From Paraburkholderia hospita (lineage in GTDB: Bacteria; Pseudomonadota; Gammaproteobacteria; Burkholderiales; Burkholderiaceae), in the NCBI RefSeq assembly GCF_002902965.1, contig NZ_CP026109.1, forward strand, positions 620,001 through 684,000: a stretch of 64,000 nt of DNA, given 5' to 3'. A program made the translations under genes and the position numbers. A model generated the notes under the pieces. It did not search any database and had not been told where the DNA came from. It saw only the letters and a list, made by a program, of their open reading frames with translations. Position 1 is the stretch's first letter; the number at the start of each line of letters is the position of its first letter. Shown here one piece after another: positions 35,108 to 44,894 of this stretch.

Positions 35108-35639
35108 GATGTTCACAAGGCAGGTGATGATCGAGGTAAAAAAAGGTTGCCCGATGCTGTGGAACCCTGGTGTGCCGGGAAGCACGGTTCGTCCTCAGCG
35201 CGGACGCACAAAATTAGTTTATTAATACGTTTTCAGTCCTACTTATAGTCAGTTAAGCAATGGGCGGAATTTCCGTCCGGTCACGGCATACGGCACACGG
35301 CACAGCTCCGTTAGCGTTCGGCTGTTGCGTTCAACAAGTGCCAGTAAGCGCCTGACGCCCCGTTATATGTCGGATTCGTACAAATCTCCCGACGGAACGC
35401 GCGCAATCAGAATGTGACCAGCATGTTTCCATGCCTATCCGCCACGCCGGTCTGGCGGTCCGCCAGCTCCGGCCCAGGATCGACGAAAGACCACTACCGG
35501 GACCTCCACCTGCTCCGTCCGCCCCCCTTCTCTTCCGTTTGCCTAGCCGCACATGTGACATTAAACCCATAACTGATATTATTGTCAATCATGACGCTAA
35601 AATCCAGAATCGAACCGTACATAAATGAGGGGAGTCAAC
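35108..35639. promoter_or_regulatory. Divergent promoter region between efflux operon and TetR
   Basis: About 530 bases with no gene. It contains the third GACATTAAA element (35557-35586) close to the TetR and an AT-rich patch at 35210-35260 nearer the efflux operon, a likely promoter for the adaptor gene. Confidence 0.5.
35557..35586. promoter_or_regulatory. 30-bp GACATTAAA element, copy 3 (operator candidate)
   Basis: Begins GACATTAAACCCAT and ends CTGATATTATTGTC. It ends 53 bases before the ATG of the TetR at 35640, almost the same spacing as copy 2 to its TetR (51 bases), in the divergent promoter region of the RND efflux operon. Confidence 0.7.
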
Positions 35640-36392
35640 ATGCCAGATGTCCGGAACCCGCGCGCGAGCCGTCGACATGACCTCGCGGCATTGATAGCGC
35701 CCCGGGAGACGGACAATGAGCGTCATACGCGCGGTGCCCGACGAAAGCGCGAGACGCGAGACCGCATGCTCGACGCTGCGTTCGGGCTAGTGACGCAAAA
35801 GGGCATGGACTGCGTAACCATCAACGAGATCACGGAAGCCGCTGACGTCGGGTTCGGCTCGTTTTACAACCACTTCGAATCGAAGGAAGGGATCTTCGTT
35901 GCGCTCGTCGAGTGGCTGTCTGAGGAATTCGCGAATGCGCTCGATCGCCTCTCCGGCGACCTGTCCGATCCCGCAGAAGTGATCGCTGTCTGCGTGCGTC
36001 ATACGCTTATGCGCGCCTACCGGGAGCCGGTGTGGGGGCAACTCCTGATACGCGAAGGGTTTTCATCGCGTGCGTTAAGCAGGGGTCTCGGTCTGCGACT
36101 GCTGCGGGATAGCGAGAGGGGAATTTCAGAGAGGCGCTTTGTTGTCGCAGACCAGCTCATGTGCCTCATCTCCGTTATCGGCACCATCCTCGCGGGAATT
36201 GCTGCTGAACTGCACTTAGCCGCCTCAGTGAAGCGAACGGTTCGCGCGCGAAAGGCGCCTCGATCCAGCGAGGAGAAGTTCGCCGAGCGCACCGCGGCAA
36301 TTGTGTTGCAGGCGTTTGGTCTCAAACGCGTGGAGGCGGAGCGAATCGCACGACGTCCACTGCCCGTAGGATGCGACGTCAAGACCGGTTGA
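35640..36392 (+). CDS. TetR/AcrR family regulator, divergent from the RND efflux operon
   Basis: A 250-residue paralogue of the regulator at 28173: both have GARRKRETR, an almost identical helix-turn-helix (INEITEAADVGFGSFYNHFESKE), LSDPAEVIAV and LLIREGFS/FLIREGFS. Differences concentrate in the ligand-binding half. GAGGGG seven bases before the ATG at 35640 fixes the start; an upstream ATG at 35625 lies before that site and is unlikely. It is expected to repress the divergent adaptor-pump-outer membrane factor operon and itself through the element at 35557, and may cross-bind the copies at 28092 and 18025. Confidence 0.92.
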   Translation: MPDVRNPRASRRHDLAALIAPRETDNERHTRGARRKRETRDRMLDAAFGLVTQKGMDCVTINEITEAADVGFGSFYNHFESKEGIFVALVEWLSEEFANALDRLSGDLSDPAEVIAVCVRHTLMRAYREPVWGQLLIREGFSSRALSRGLGLRLLRDSERGISERRFVVADQLMCLISVIGTILAGIAAELHLAASVKRTVRARKAPRSSEEKFAERTAAIVLQAFGLKRVEAERIARRPLPVGCDVKTG

Positions 36393-37019
36393 AATGGGGG
36401 TGATTGGTAACCGCTTGGATTCGCGGCTTTTCCCCGCTGCCAGACCGCAGTCGATGAACCGTACCCAAAGCTGCCTGGCGTGACGTACATCAGTCGGCCT
36501 TCGTTAGTGACGAATGTCTAGCCTGTGTTTCACCATCCATCCATACACTGTTTGATTGATCGATCCCGTCACTATGTGCGTAGAGGTGGCGGAACAACCG
36601 AGAGCAACTGAATACGAGGGTCTTCGCGGGCGCGCACTCCCGCAGGATTCGGCTTTGCGTCGGCGGGTAGCTCGTGGATGAAAATCCTTGCCACGTTTGT
36701 CGCACGACTGGTTTAGCCCGCGTTGCGGACGCTGGGATGTCCGACCGACAGTGCAGGCGAGCGACGCTTGACGGCCGAGTCCGGAAATCCACCAGCCGCC
36801 CATCCAGTTCTCGTTGAACTTCGTGGCCGGCCTCCCAATCAGGGGTCCTGCAGCGTCGATTGGAGAAATCGCTCAGCCAGGAATTTGCGATTGGACCGTT
36901 TTCACTCCGCGCCCAAGGTTGCCATCGCAAGCGTTGCGGGAGCGATTTTTTTGCGCTGTCGGCGGTATCAGCGCGCGCATCGCACGCCGCAATCAGGGCG
37001 CTCTGACATGGAGACGACA
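36393..37019. other. Intergenic stretch, no convincing gene
   Basis: About 630 bases upstream of the depolymerase pseudogene. Frames present on both strands are short of recognisable motifs; the sequence looks like decayed or purely intergenic DNA. GGAG at 37010-37013 is the ribosome binding site of the following gene. Confidence 0.4.
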
Positions 37020-38183
37020 ATGATGACGATGACGTTAGGCCTACGGTTAGCGACCACAGCTGTGTTAGCGTTCTGCCTCGTCGCGTGCGGGGGTGGTAGA
37101 GATCCGGTCAGTACGGATGCCGGTGATCCGGGAGCATCTGCGAAGGCATTAGCCGCAACCGGGAGTCCCACCGCGGATGGTGGATCCGTCGCGTCCAGGA
37201 TCACGAGACTTCAGCGCTATCAGATCGACCCGACGAAGGTCTTCGTCGCGGGTATTTCTTCTGGCGGTTTCGCGGCAGTGCAGATGCACGTTGCCCACTC
37301 TTCCACCTTCAAAGGGGCCGCTGTCTACGCTGGCGGAGTGTATTGGTGTGCTGGCGCCGGCGGAGCCACGACAGCTTTGGCAAACTGTGGCGGCTTGACG
37401 CTTCCGTCGAATCAGGCGTCGTACAACAGCACGCTCACTGCATCCGAGGCGTATCTTGACGCGCAATCGTCCCTCGGCACCATCGACCCGGCGACGAACC
37501 TGCGTGGACAGCCCGTCTACCTCTGGTCCGGCACACAAGACCAGGTCGTCAATCCGCTTGAGATGGCCGACCTCAACTCGGAATACCAGCGCTATGGGGC
37601 CAACGTTCACTTCGACAATGCATATTCCGCCGAGCACGGCTGGGAATCGCCTGATGGCGAACTTGCATGCGGCACGCTCGGGAGTCCCTACATGGTGCGC
37701 TGCTCGGCCAATGGCGCAGTCTACGATTCAGTAGAAACCTGGCTGACGATGTTCCTCGGCCCATTGAAACCGCGCAACAACGGAAAGCTGTCGGGTACGC
37801 TTTCTTCCTTCGATCAAACAGAGTTCGGGGCGTCCCAAGACCTTTCGATGAGCTCGACGGGGAGCGTTTTTGTTCCCAAAGCCTGCGCGTAAGGGAGCAG
37901 GTGCGGATTCGTGCTCGCCCTTCACGGCTGTTTGCAGGAGGCGTCGCTTATCGGAAACCGCTGGGTCACCGAGGCCGGCATCAATGAATGGGCCGATACG
38001 AACAAACTGGTCGTCGTGTATCCCGACACGATTGCGTCGTCTGCGCCAGGGCTGACGAACCCGAATGCATGCTTCGACTGGTGGGATTACTCCAATCAAT
38101 ACGACCCGAACTACGCGCTCAGGAGCGGCTTGCAGATGTCGGTGCTTTACGCTATGGTGCAGCGCGTGACTGGCCGACCGTAG
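37020..38183 (+). pseudogene. Circularly permuted PHB depolymerase-like esterase with one in-frame TAA
   Basis: An exported lipoprotein-like esterase (lipobox LVACGG, Cys23) of 387 residues if the stop is read through. The catalytic order is Ser80 in VAGISSGGF, then Asp in WSGTQDQVVNP, then His in AEHGWESP, and only afterwards the oxyanion-hole strand LALHGCLQEAS. This is the circularly permuted alpha/beta-hydrolase order known from the single-domain PHB depolymerase of Penicillium funiculosum, with matching SSGG, VP.(S)CA and ALHGCLQ blocks. A TAA at 37890-37892 (codon 291) falls after VPKACA where relatives have Ser; the frame resumes without a shift through WADTNKLVVVYPDTI to 38183. One C-to-A change (TCA to TAA) would explain it. 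The product up to the stop lacks the oxyanion segment and should be inactive. Start ATG 37020 has GGAG six bases upstream. Confidence 0.8.
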
Positions 38184-38790
38184 GGCCGTCGTGGCACGGT
38201 TCCAATCGGTCGCAACGAGATTTGTCCGGCTTGACCGAACAACCGAAAACGATCGTTCTCTCCGGCCACTGTATCGTTCCGCCACGTGCCAATTCGAATT
38301 TGCCGACGCGCCCTTTGCGAGCGGCGCCGTATACGCCCCTGTATCGGCGCCGAAAAATTCGAGCTCGAGCAGTTTATCGGCCGCCAAGACGGCAGGGGCT
38401 CCGACTTGGGCACTCTCGGCAATTGAATGACCGGTTGCTCAGTGGAACTGCCCTCGGAGTGTCCGGCCAACGCGTCGGACCTACGTCGCCTCTTGGCCGA
38501 GCACGACCTCATGATGGACAGTCGCAGGCGCCTCTCGGGCATCCTTCGTTAAGGTCCCACTCGAGAAAGGGGAATCCATCCACACGGGCTCGGACGACCG
38601 GATTCGGCCGCGATTTGGGCCACGGCCATCAACATGATCCTCCCTTCGATGTTTATCTTCGCCACCGTGAACTTAAATTGCGATCGGGCCGGCGTGGCGA
38701 ATGAGTCGACGCAGCGACCGCTATAGATAAGTGCAACAATGAAAAGCCGTCAGCGCTCTTTGAAACTCATCCCGTGACACGGAGGCGAAC
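38184..38790. other. Intergenic stretch, no gene seen
   Basis: About 600 bases between two pseudogenes. No frame with a ribosome binding site or known motif was found. A G/A-rich tract ACACGGAGG just before 38791 serves the next gene. Confidence 0.4.
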
Positions 38791-39833
38791 ATGTTGGCGA
38801 TCGCGAGGAAAAGGGTTGTGGCAACGGTGAACAAGATCCTCGAAGCGGGGCTGGCACCGTGGTTTGCGTCGGCCCTGGCGAGCGCTGCTCTCACCATCGG
38901 CTCGGCGCAGGCGCAGCCGCCGTCGTTCGAGACCTTCGCCGTCCCGACCGGCAGTGCACCGCATGACGTCGCACCGGCGCCGGACGGCGCCGTGTGGTAC
39001 ACCGCGCAGGCGCAGGGCGCGGTCGGTCGGCTGGACCCGCGTAGCGGCAGGATCGACAGGATTCCACTCGGCGCCGGATCGGCGCCGCACGGCGTGATCG
39101 TGGGTCCCGATCGCGCGGCATGGGTGACTGACGGCGGCCAGAACGCGATTGTGCGCGTCGATCCGAAGACGCTCGCCGTCACGCGTTTTCAGTTGCCGAA
39201 GGACCGGCCGAACGCCAATCTGAACACCGCCGTATTCGACAAGCAAGGGCATCTCTGGTTTACCGGGCAAAGCGGCATCTATGGTGAACTGGATCCGCAG
39301 CACGCCCGCATGCGAGTCTTCGATGCGCCGCGCGGACCCGGGCCCTACGGCATCTGCGTGACTCCAGACGGTGGCCTGTATTCGCGTCGCTGGCCGGGAG
39401 TTATCTCGGTCGCATCGATCCCGAGAGCGGTGCTGCGCAGGTCATCGAGCCGCCAACGTAGAATCAGGGCGCGCGCCGCGCATGGTCCGATTCGAAGGGG
39501 CGAGTCTGGATCAGCGAGTGGAACGCAGGAAAAGTCGGCGTATTCGATCCCGCGTCGCATCAGTGGCGCGAATGGCGTTTGCCCGGCAACGATCCGCACG
39601 CGTACGCCATTTTTATAGACAACCAGGATATCGTCTGGCTCAGTGAATGGAGCGCCAACGCGCTAGTGCGCTTTGACCCGCGTGTCGAGCGGTTCGACGT
39701 GTTTCCGCTGCCGCGCCCGCACGCGAATGTACGTGAGATGATGGGCCGCCCGGGCGAAGTCTGGTTGTCCGAATCCGGCACCGATCATCTGCTGCTCTAC
39801 CGGTCCCACGCAGCCAATGCGAGCGGGAATTGA
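38791..39833 (+). pseudogene. Virginiamycin B (streptogramin) lyase-like protein, frameshifted
   Basis: The first 200 codons give a signal peptide (LASAALTIGSAQAQ) and propeller blades (APHDVAPAPDGAVWYTAQAQ, GAVGRLDPRSGRI, APHGVIVGPDRAAWVTDG) of the Vgb family, which linearises streptogramin B antibiotics; many proteobacterial members have other unknown roles. Near 39379 the frame shifts by one: the adjacent frame continues as ASLAGSYLGRIDPESGAAQV, meets a TAG near 39462, then runs through WISEWNAGKVGVFDPASH and DNQDIVWLSEWSANALVRFD to the natural end at 39833. One frameshift and one nonsense codon inactivate it. An IS110 fragment starts directly after its stop. Confidence 0.8.
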
Positions 39834-39869
39834 CGCCCCACAGTACCGACACTGAAATTCCGAAGTCCG

Positions 39870-40534
39870 CTCCGTGCGCGCCGGCGCAGCGCAAAAACGG
39901 CCTGGAGCAACTGCAGTATTTGCGGATCGGCTTCCATCTCGAGCTCTCGAACGTGCTGATCGAGCAGCTTTAGATGCTCCATCAGGCGCTGCGCGAGGAG
40001 ACGACAGAAGGGGCCGGGCAAGGAGCAACTGTGGCGCTCGAGTAGCTCGGGTACACCTTGCGCAATGTTGGCGAGACCCTGAGGAACAACCAGACCGAAT
40101 TCGGCGAGGAGTCCGCGAATCTGGTTCGCTTGCGCCGTGCGCGCCTTGACGAAGCTCTGACGTGCACGATGGACCGCGAGTATGGCCTGCTGCGTTTCAG
40201 TCTTGATGGGGACGAAACGCATGTTGGGCCGGGTGACGGCTTTGTAAATTGCTTCGGAGTCCGCTGCATCATTCTTGTTGGTCTTGACATAGGGCTTGAC
40301 GAATTGCGGCGCCATGAGCCGAACGGTGTGTCTGCAATCCTGCAGGCGCCGGGCCCAGTAATGAGTGCTAGCGCAAGCTTCCATGCCGATCAGACATGCC
40401 GGCAGGTTCGTGAAGAACAGGATCAGTTGGTCTCGCCTGATCTGCTTCTTCATGACGGTCTTGCCGTGTGCGTCGACGCCGTGGACCTCGAACACGTTCT
40501 TTGCGAGGTCGATACCAACAGTCGTAACCTTCAT
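39870..40534 (-). pseudogene. IS110-family transposase, 3'-truncated
   Basis: From ATG 40534 the frame encodes the RuvC-like domain (TTVGIDLAKNVFEVHGVD, CLIGMEACASTHYWAR, KTNKNDAADSEAIYKAV) and the coiled-coil linker, then loses similarity at about 39870-39900 just after EADPQILQLLQAV. The C-terminal domain with the PGIG and GLVPRQ blocks and catalytic Ser, present in the intact IS110 at 3074, is missing. The non-coding end upstream of the ATG contains a hairpin (GGCCATT / AATGGCC, 40610-40631), perhaps part of the element's structural RNA region. The two IS110 copies are clearly different elements. Confidence 0.85.
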
Positions 40535-40725
40535 GATGGGCGCTCCCTCTGGTGAAGTGGTGGCTTTGACACTTCCACTTTCGCACATGATGCCGTGGCG
40601 GGCGGGGGCGGCCATTCCATTAGCAATGGCCGCCGAACAGCCGCCGCCTGCCAACCCGCCCACTTGGATGCATCTAGGTGAGTAAAGGTCAAATAGAGAC
40701 GCGAACCGCAATTCATCGCCAAGGC

Positions 40726-42200
40726 TCAATTCACTTTCACCCAACCCGTCGCGCCCGTACCGCGATAGATATACATGCCCGCCCCCGTGCCGCCACCCTG
40801 GACCACGGCACCCGTATAAGAAGGCGTACCCGCAAAATTGACCACATCGTTGTTCTGCGGGGTCAGCACCGCACCGCTTGCTGTGATCGGCGCAAGGTCC
40901 GACTTCGTGATGCGCACCGTACCTGATACGACGGTGACCGCTTGTGCACCCGTACCGCTGACCGTCGTGCCAAACAGCGACAAGGTCGTCGCCCCCGACA
41001 CGTTACGGACCAGATTCGCGCCTGTGCTCAACATGCCGCCAACATACGAGATGTTCGCGGTGAACGCGCCATTCATAAAAATCGGGTGCGTTTGATTCAG
41101 GATCTTGCAGTCACGCCATTCCAGCGTCACGCCGGCAGCCGATGCGTTGTTGATCTGCACACCAGCCTTGACGCCGTTGAAGTAGCCATCGGAGACCACG
41201 CCGTAACCGATGTACGCAGTATTCGCGACCAGATATATCCCTTGACCATCGGCGCCACCATTCGGGCCGACGATGTTGTTACCGCGCGACCGGAAGTCGT
41301 TCACGCCGCCCGACAGCAGAAACCATGCTTGCGGTATCTGATATCCCTGTGCGGTCATAATTCGGTCCAGCGTCAGGTCATCGATCACCGCCGCATTTCC
41401 AGCGCTGTACTGGTTGATAAAGCACGCCGCCGTAGGGGCGGTCGCGCCACTCGAATTGATTGTGAGCCCATCGATGATCACCTGACGGGCAACCGTCTTA
41501 TTACCGAACTGGACAAATGCCTGGTTCGACGACAGGTTCGACGGGGTCCATTCACAATCCTTGAACTTCACGCCATCCAGGTTGAACGTGTTGTACGGCA
41601 CCTGTATCGACACGGCGATATTGCCATTCGTACCGACCGACGCATCGCAGTGCACCTGCTCGACAACAACGTTGCGCACTGTTAGCGTGTTCTGGCCATC
41701 GGCGGGAGATCCGCTCGGGGTCTTCTGCACGACCATCATCCTGCAGTTCGCGTTTGTCATCGCGTAATACCCACGCGTAATCCTGACGTCTTCGACCAGA
41801 CCGACTCCGGAATACTCGGAGCCGTTCACCTGATCGAAGTCACCCGTGATCGCGAACCCCGGCGACGCAGGTGTTCCTGGCGCGGTGCTCATATTGACCT
41901 CCCAGCCGTCCACCGACACGTTCCTGACGTTGCCGGTGCCCGTTCCGTTACCCGTTGTCCGGGTGCCCGGCAGGAACACGACAAGACTGGAAGTCCGGGT
42001 CTGGCCAGCGAGGCCGGTACAACCGTAATATGCACAGTCGTTGATCCGTACGTCCACAATGTCGCCGACCGTGGGACTACTGCGGTGCCAATCCCACGCG
42101 TTTAGCGCGATAAACGCGTCATTCGAAAATCCACTGCAACGATCCACAACAATCTCGCCGATCCGCAACCCGCCGCCACCTGGATCGCGAACGCCGGCGC
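40726..42200 (-). pseudogene. Right-handed beta-helix (pectate-lyase-like) protein, 5'-truncated
   Basis: About 490 residues of a repeat protein with short beta-helix coils (VDVRINDCAYYGCTG, VRNVSVDGWEVN, VEDVRITRGYYAMTNANC, LTVRNVVVEQVHCDA, LDGVKFKDCEWTPSN) and a glycine-rich C-terminus ending GMYIYRGTGATGWVKVN. Such folds occur in pectate-lyase-like enzymes, surface proteins and phage tailspikes; the substrate is unknown. The frame stays open beyond 42200 to 42693, but that part is antisense to a tyrosine recombinase and has no beta-helix pattern, so the native N-terminus with its signal or capsid-binding part is gone. The break coincides with the start of the recombinase fragment. Confidence 0.7.
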
Positions 42201-42211
42201 GGGCGGTGGTC

Positions 42212-43107
42212 GCAAGCATGCGCGCGGGGACGCGCGCTGGCGGCCGTTTCACGGCCCGCTGTCGCCCGCCAGCGTGCGCCAGGCGATGGTGATCCTGAAC
42301 GTGCTGTTTTCGTGGCTGGTACAGGCCGGGTATCTGGCCGGCAATCCGCTGGCGCTCTCGCGCCAGCGCACCCCGAAAGCCGCCCCGCGCATCACCCGCT
42401 ATCTGGAGCCCGGCCTGTGGCAGGAGGTCAAGGACTTCATTGCGTCGATGCCGCAGGAAACCGCCCGGGACCGCGCGCACTATCACCGCGTGCGCTGGCT
42501 CTTCACGCTGCTGTACTTGGGTGGCCTGCGCATCGCTGAGGCCGGCGGCAACACGATGGGCCAGTTCTTCGTGCGGCGCGACGCCGACGGGACGATGCGC
42601 TGGTGGCTCACCGTGCACGGCAAGGGTGACAGGGAACGGCTCGTACCGGCGACGCGCGAGCTGATGACGGAACTGTCGCGCTACCGCCAGCACCTGGGGA
42701 TGACGGCCCTGCCCTCACCCAGCGAGACGACGCCGCTCGTCCTCCCGATCGGAAGCACTGCGGGAAGCGCGACGGAAGCGGACCGGACGAAAACTGAAGG
42801 CCCGTCACTCCGGCCGCTGACCCGGGCCGCGCTGCACACGATCGTCAAGGACGTGTTTGCCGGCGCCGGCGGGCGGCTGCGCGAACGTGGCGAGGGCTTT
42901 GCGGCCCGCGCGGACCTGCTCGGGCAGGCCTCGGCACACTGGCTGCGGCACAGTGCCGGGTCTCACATGGCCGACAATCAGGTCGATCTGCGCCTGGTGC
43001 GCGACAACCTCGGTCACGCGGCACTGACCACAACGAGCCTCTACCTGCACGTCGACGATGATCGCCGGCATCAGGAGACCGACGAAAAACACCGCATCGA
43101 CTGGTGA
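42212..43107 (+). pseudogene. Tyrosine recombinase/phage integrase, N-terminally truncated
   Basis: The catalytic domain is complete: LLYLGGLRIAEA contains the first Arg, HWLRHSAGSHMADN the HxxR, and LGHAALTTTSLYLHV the second His and the nucleophile Tyr. The similarity begins around 42212 (DARWRPFHGPLSPASVRQAM) in the middle of the core-binding domain, so the first 80-120 residues expected for this family are missing and no proper start precedes them; ATG 42274 is only an internal Met. Because a beta-helix gene is cut at the same point, a recombination or deletion event joined the two. The enzyme could have been responsible for mobility of a neighbouring island. Confidence 0.75.
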
Positions 43108-43266
43108 CGCCTGTTACGGATTCAGGCCGGTGGCCGGTCAAGGCCCCGCCGCACGATCCCGTTATACAGGCACCCGATACGACTCAATCCGACACAATTA
43201 GCAAACCGCATCGCGTATGCAAGAATCCGTCTGACGCGCGCTGAAGCGTTGACTGCCTGACCGCCC

Positions 43267-43536
43267 ATGGAAACCGTTGAACTCGAACCCCAGGTGCTTG
43301 CCGATCGCCGCGGCGTGGTGTTTAGCCTCGTCCGCCCGAACGGCGCGGTCGAATGCGTGATCACGCTCGCGACACTGGAAGCGCATTTCTGGCTCGAACC
43401 CCGGGCCAGCGACGCCAGCATCCTGAAGACCTTCCGCGATGGCTACGGGCGCATCCGCGCGATTGCCGAGCGCAGGCTGTTGGCGCATCCGGCCGCGCGC
43501 ATCGAACTGACACCGGCCGACTTCGCGAGGCCCTGA
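43267..43536 (+). CDS. DUF1488-like small protein
   Basis: An 89-residue protein (METVELEPQVLADRRGVVFSLV...) whose layout, a beta strand with VVFSLVRPNGAVECVITLATLEAHF followed by a helix DASILKTFRDGYGRIRAIAERRLL and an ending LTPADFARP, fits the DUF1488 family. Members are small cytoplasmic proteins of unknown function. It follows the recombinase fragment on the same strand by 160 bases. Confidence 0.65.
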   Translation: METVELEPQVLADRRGVVFSLVRPNGAVECVITLATLEAHFWLEPRASDASILKTFRDGYGRIRAIAERRLLAHPAARIELTPADFARP

Positions 43537-43614
43537 CAGCTTCACGCGCCGCCCGGCAATCCGCACGACCACAGGCTGCAGAAACCTGCGCCCCGCCCCA
43601 GGGAGTCCCCGTAT

Positions 43615-43800
43615 TCAGGAGCCGTCATGTCCACACCTTCGCGCTTCGACGATGAAGCTCGCGGCGTCTGCAAGATGCGCCATTTCGGTGTTGAAACAGC
43701 GGCTACAGAGCATCCTGAAGGCACCATCCGCCGAAGCCACACTGACAACGTCGTGCGGTGGCGTAGCTGCTCCGCACCGGACACACGTGTTAGCGGTCAT
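43615..43800 (-). pseudogene. Zinc-ribbon-like protein, C-terminally truncated
   Basis: From ATG 43800 (GAAGGAG five bases upstream) the product begins MTANTCVRCGAATPPHDVVS and has CxxC ... CSRCF, a four-Cys zinc-ribbon signature. After NTEMAHLADAASF the reading frame turns into VEARRCGHDGS and stops, whereas similar Burkholderia proteins I recall continue for about 90 residues. A deletion or frameshift has probably removed the rest. Function unknown. Confidence 0.6.
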
Positions 43801-44098
43801 CAGCGCTCCTTCGGCTGCTTGTACATTGGAAGCAATCATTGTCGCACTCTTGTTGGCGTGTCTTGTTCCGTACATCGTAACGGACCGCGTTACTGCGGCA
43901 GAACCCTTCTGCGCAGTCCATCTCCTCCTACCGATGTCACCCGATTTCCCTTGGCGCGTGCTTCGGGAATAAAACCTTCCAGATTAGCGTCTCCCTATGA
44001 CCAAGCGCGTTTCCGGGAAAAGAGATTTTCAGGATGCGCCATATCTCAAAAGCATCCACCGCTGTCAAATGGCCGGAGCGAGATTAAAGGAGCACGTC

Positions 44099-44401
44099 AT
44101 GAAGATTCGACACGTCACTTGTGCACTGCTCGGCGTCGCCGCTTTTTGGGCGGCCGACAGCATGGCTGCGCAACCGGCTTACGCCTATCAAACGACAGTG
44201 CGGCTCGCCGGCGGCAATACGCTGCTATGCGGCGTCAACGAGCCGCTGCCGAACGGCGACGCCCCCGCGACTCTCACCCGCCGCGAGCAAACGCAAGCCG
44301 ACGTTCTCGCGACTCAGCGCCTGCGCCTCCTGAGCGGCCCGGCGTCCGACTATCCGTCACCCTACACGGCGCCGACCGTCATCTGCTCAAGCGCCGGCTA
44401 A
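44099..44401 (+). CDS. Small exported hypothetical protein
   Basis: A 100-residue protein with a typical signal peptide (MKIRHVTCALLGVAAFWAADSMAAQ) and a short mature part (TTVRLAGGNTLLCGVNEPLP...). AAAGGAG six bases before the ATG at 44099 supports the start. Only one pair of Cys residues remains in the mature region. I recognise no family. Confidence 0.65.
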   Translation: MKIRHVTCALLGVAAFWAADSMAAQPAYAYQTTVRLAGGNTLLCGVNEPLPNGDAPATLTRREQTQADVLATQRLRLLSGPASDYPSPYTAPTVICSSAG

Positions 44402-44437
44402 GACTGACCGATTCGCGCCCTCCGGCGTTCTCGGCAA

Positions 44438-44602
44438 CTAAGAGGTGCGATGCGGCACATCGTCCGGGAACGGATACGGCGCGTGCGGGCCCGGCCATTC
44501 GAGGGCGGGCGCCCCGCTTAACGCTTCGCATCCGGCGACGCTGGTCAGAAGGCCGAGGCACAACGCCGTGCAAAGCCAACAGACGATCGATAGCTTGTCC
44601 AT
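44438..44602 (-). CDS. Small lipoprotein
   Basis: A 54-residue peptide: a signal helix WLCTALCLGLLTSV ending in the lipobox SVAGC, then 29 residues rich in Pro (WPGPHAPYPFPDDVPH). The ribosome binding site AAGGAGG lies seven bases before ATG 44602. Short lipoproteins of this kind occur in Burkholderia; function unknown. Confidence 0.7.
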   Translation of the reverse strand: MDKLSIVCWLCTALCLGLLTSVAGCEALSGAPALEWPGPHAPYPFPDDVPHRTS

Positions 44603-44684
44603 TGCGGCCTCCTTTTCGCAATACAAAGCTATTGGTTTCGACAGCCGCGAGCTGGCATCGGTTGCGCGCGAATGGCGCGCAACC

Positions 44685-44894
44685 TCAGGTGCGCCGAGCC
44701 TGCCCTGGCTGCTCGGCCTCGAAGACCGGCTGGATACGCACCTCGACCGGCAGGCCGTTGTCGCGTGCAAAGCGGGTGACGAAATTAAGCGCGTCGGGCA
44801 AGCACGCCGCAGCTCGCCCGGGCGAAACGTCTTGCTGTGATGCGGGATCCTCCTTCAACAAGAACGATTCGACGCTGTCGTGCGCTTTCGTCAT
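44685..44894 (-). CDS. Small hypothetical protein
   Basis: A 69-residue protein (MTKAHDSVESFLLKEDPASQ...) with no motif. The ATG at 44894 overlaps the stop of the chemoreceptor remnant by four bases, so translation by coupling from that remnant is possible. The middle ALNFVTRFARDNGLPVEVRIQPVFE looks like a short helix-strand unit. Confidence 0.45.
   Translation of the reverse strand: MTKAHDSVESFLLKEDPASQQDVSPGRAAACLPDALNFVTRFARDNGLPVEVRIQPVFEAEQPGQARRT

Noticed and set aside
42200..42693. Apparent 160-residue N-terminal extension of the beta-helix protein
   Set aside because: It is antisense to a recombinase with clear catalytic motifs and shows no beta-helix repeats or signal peptide; treated as a fortuitous open frame.
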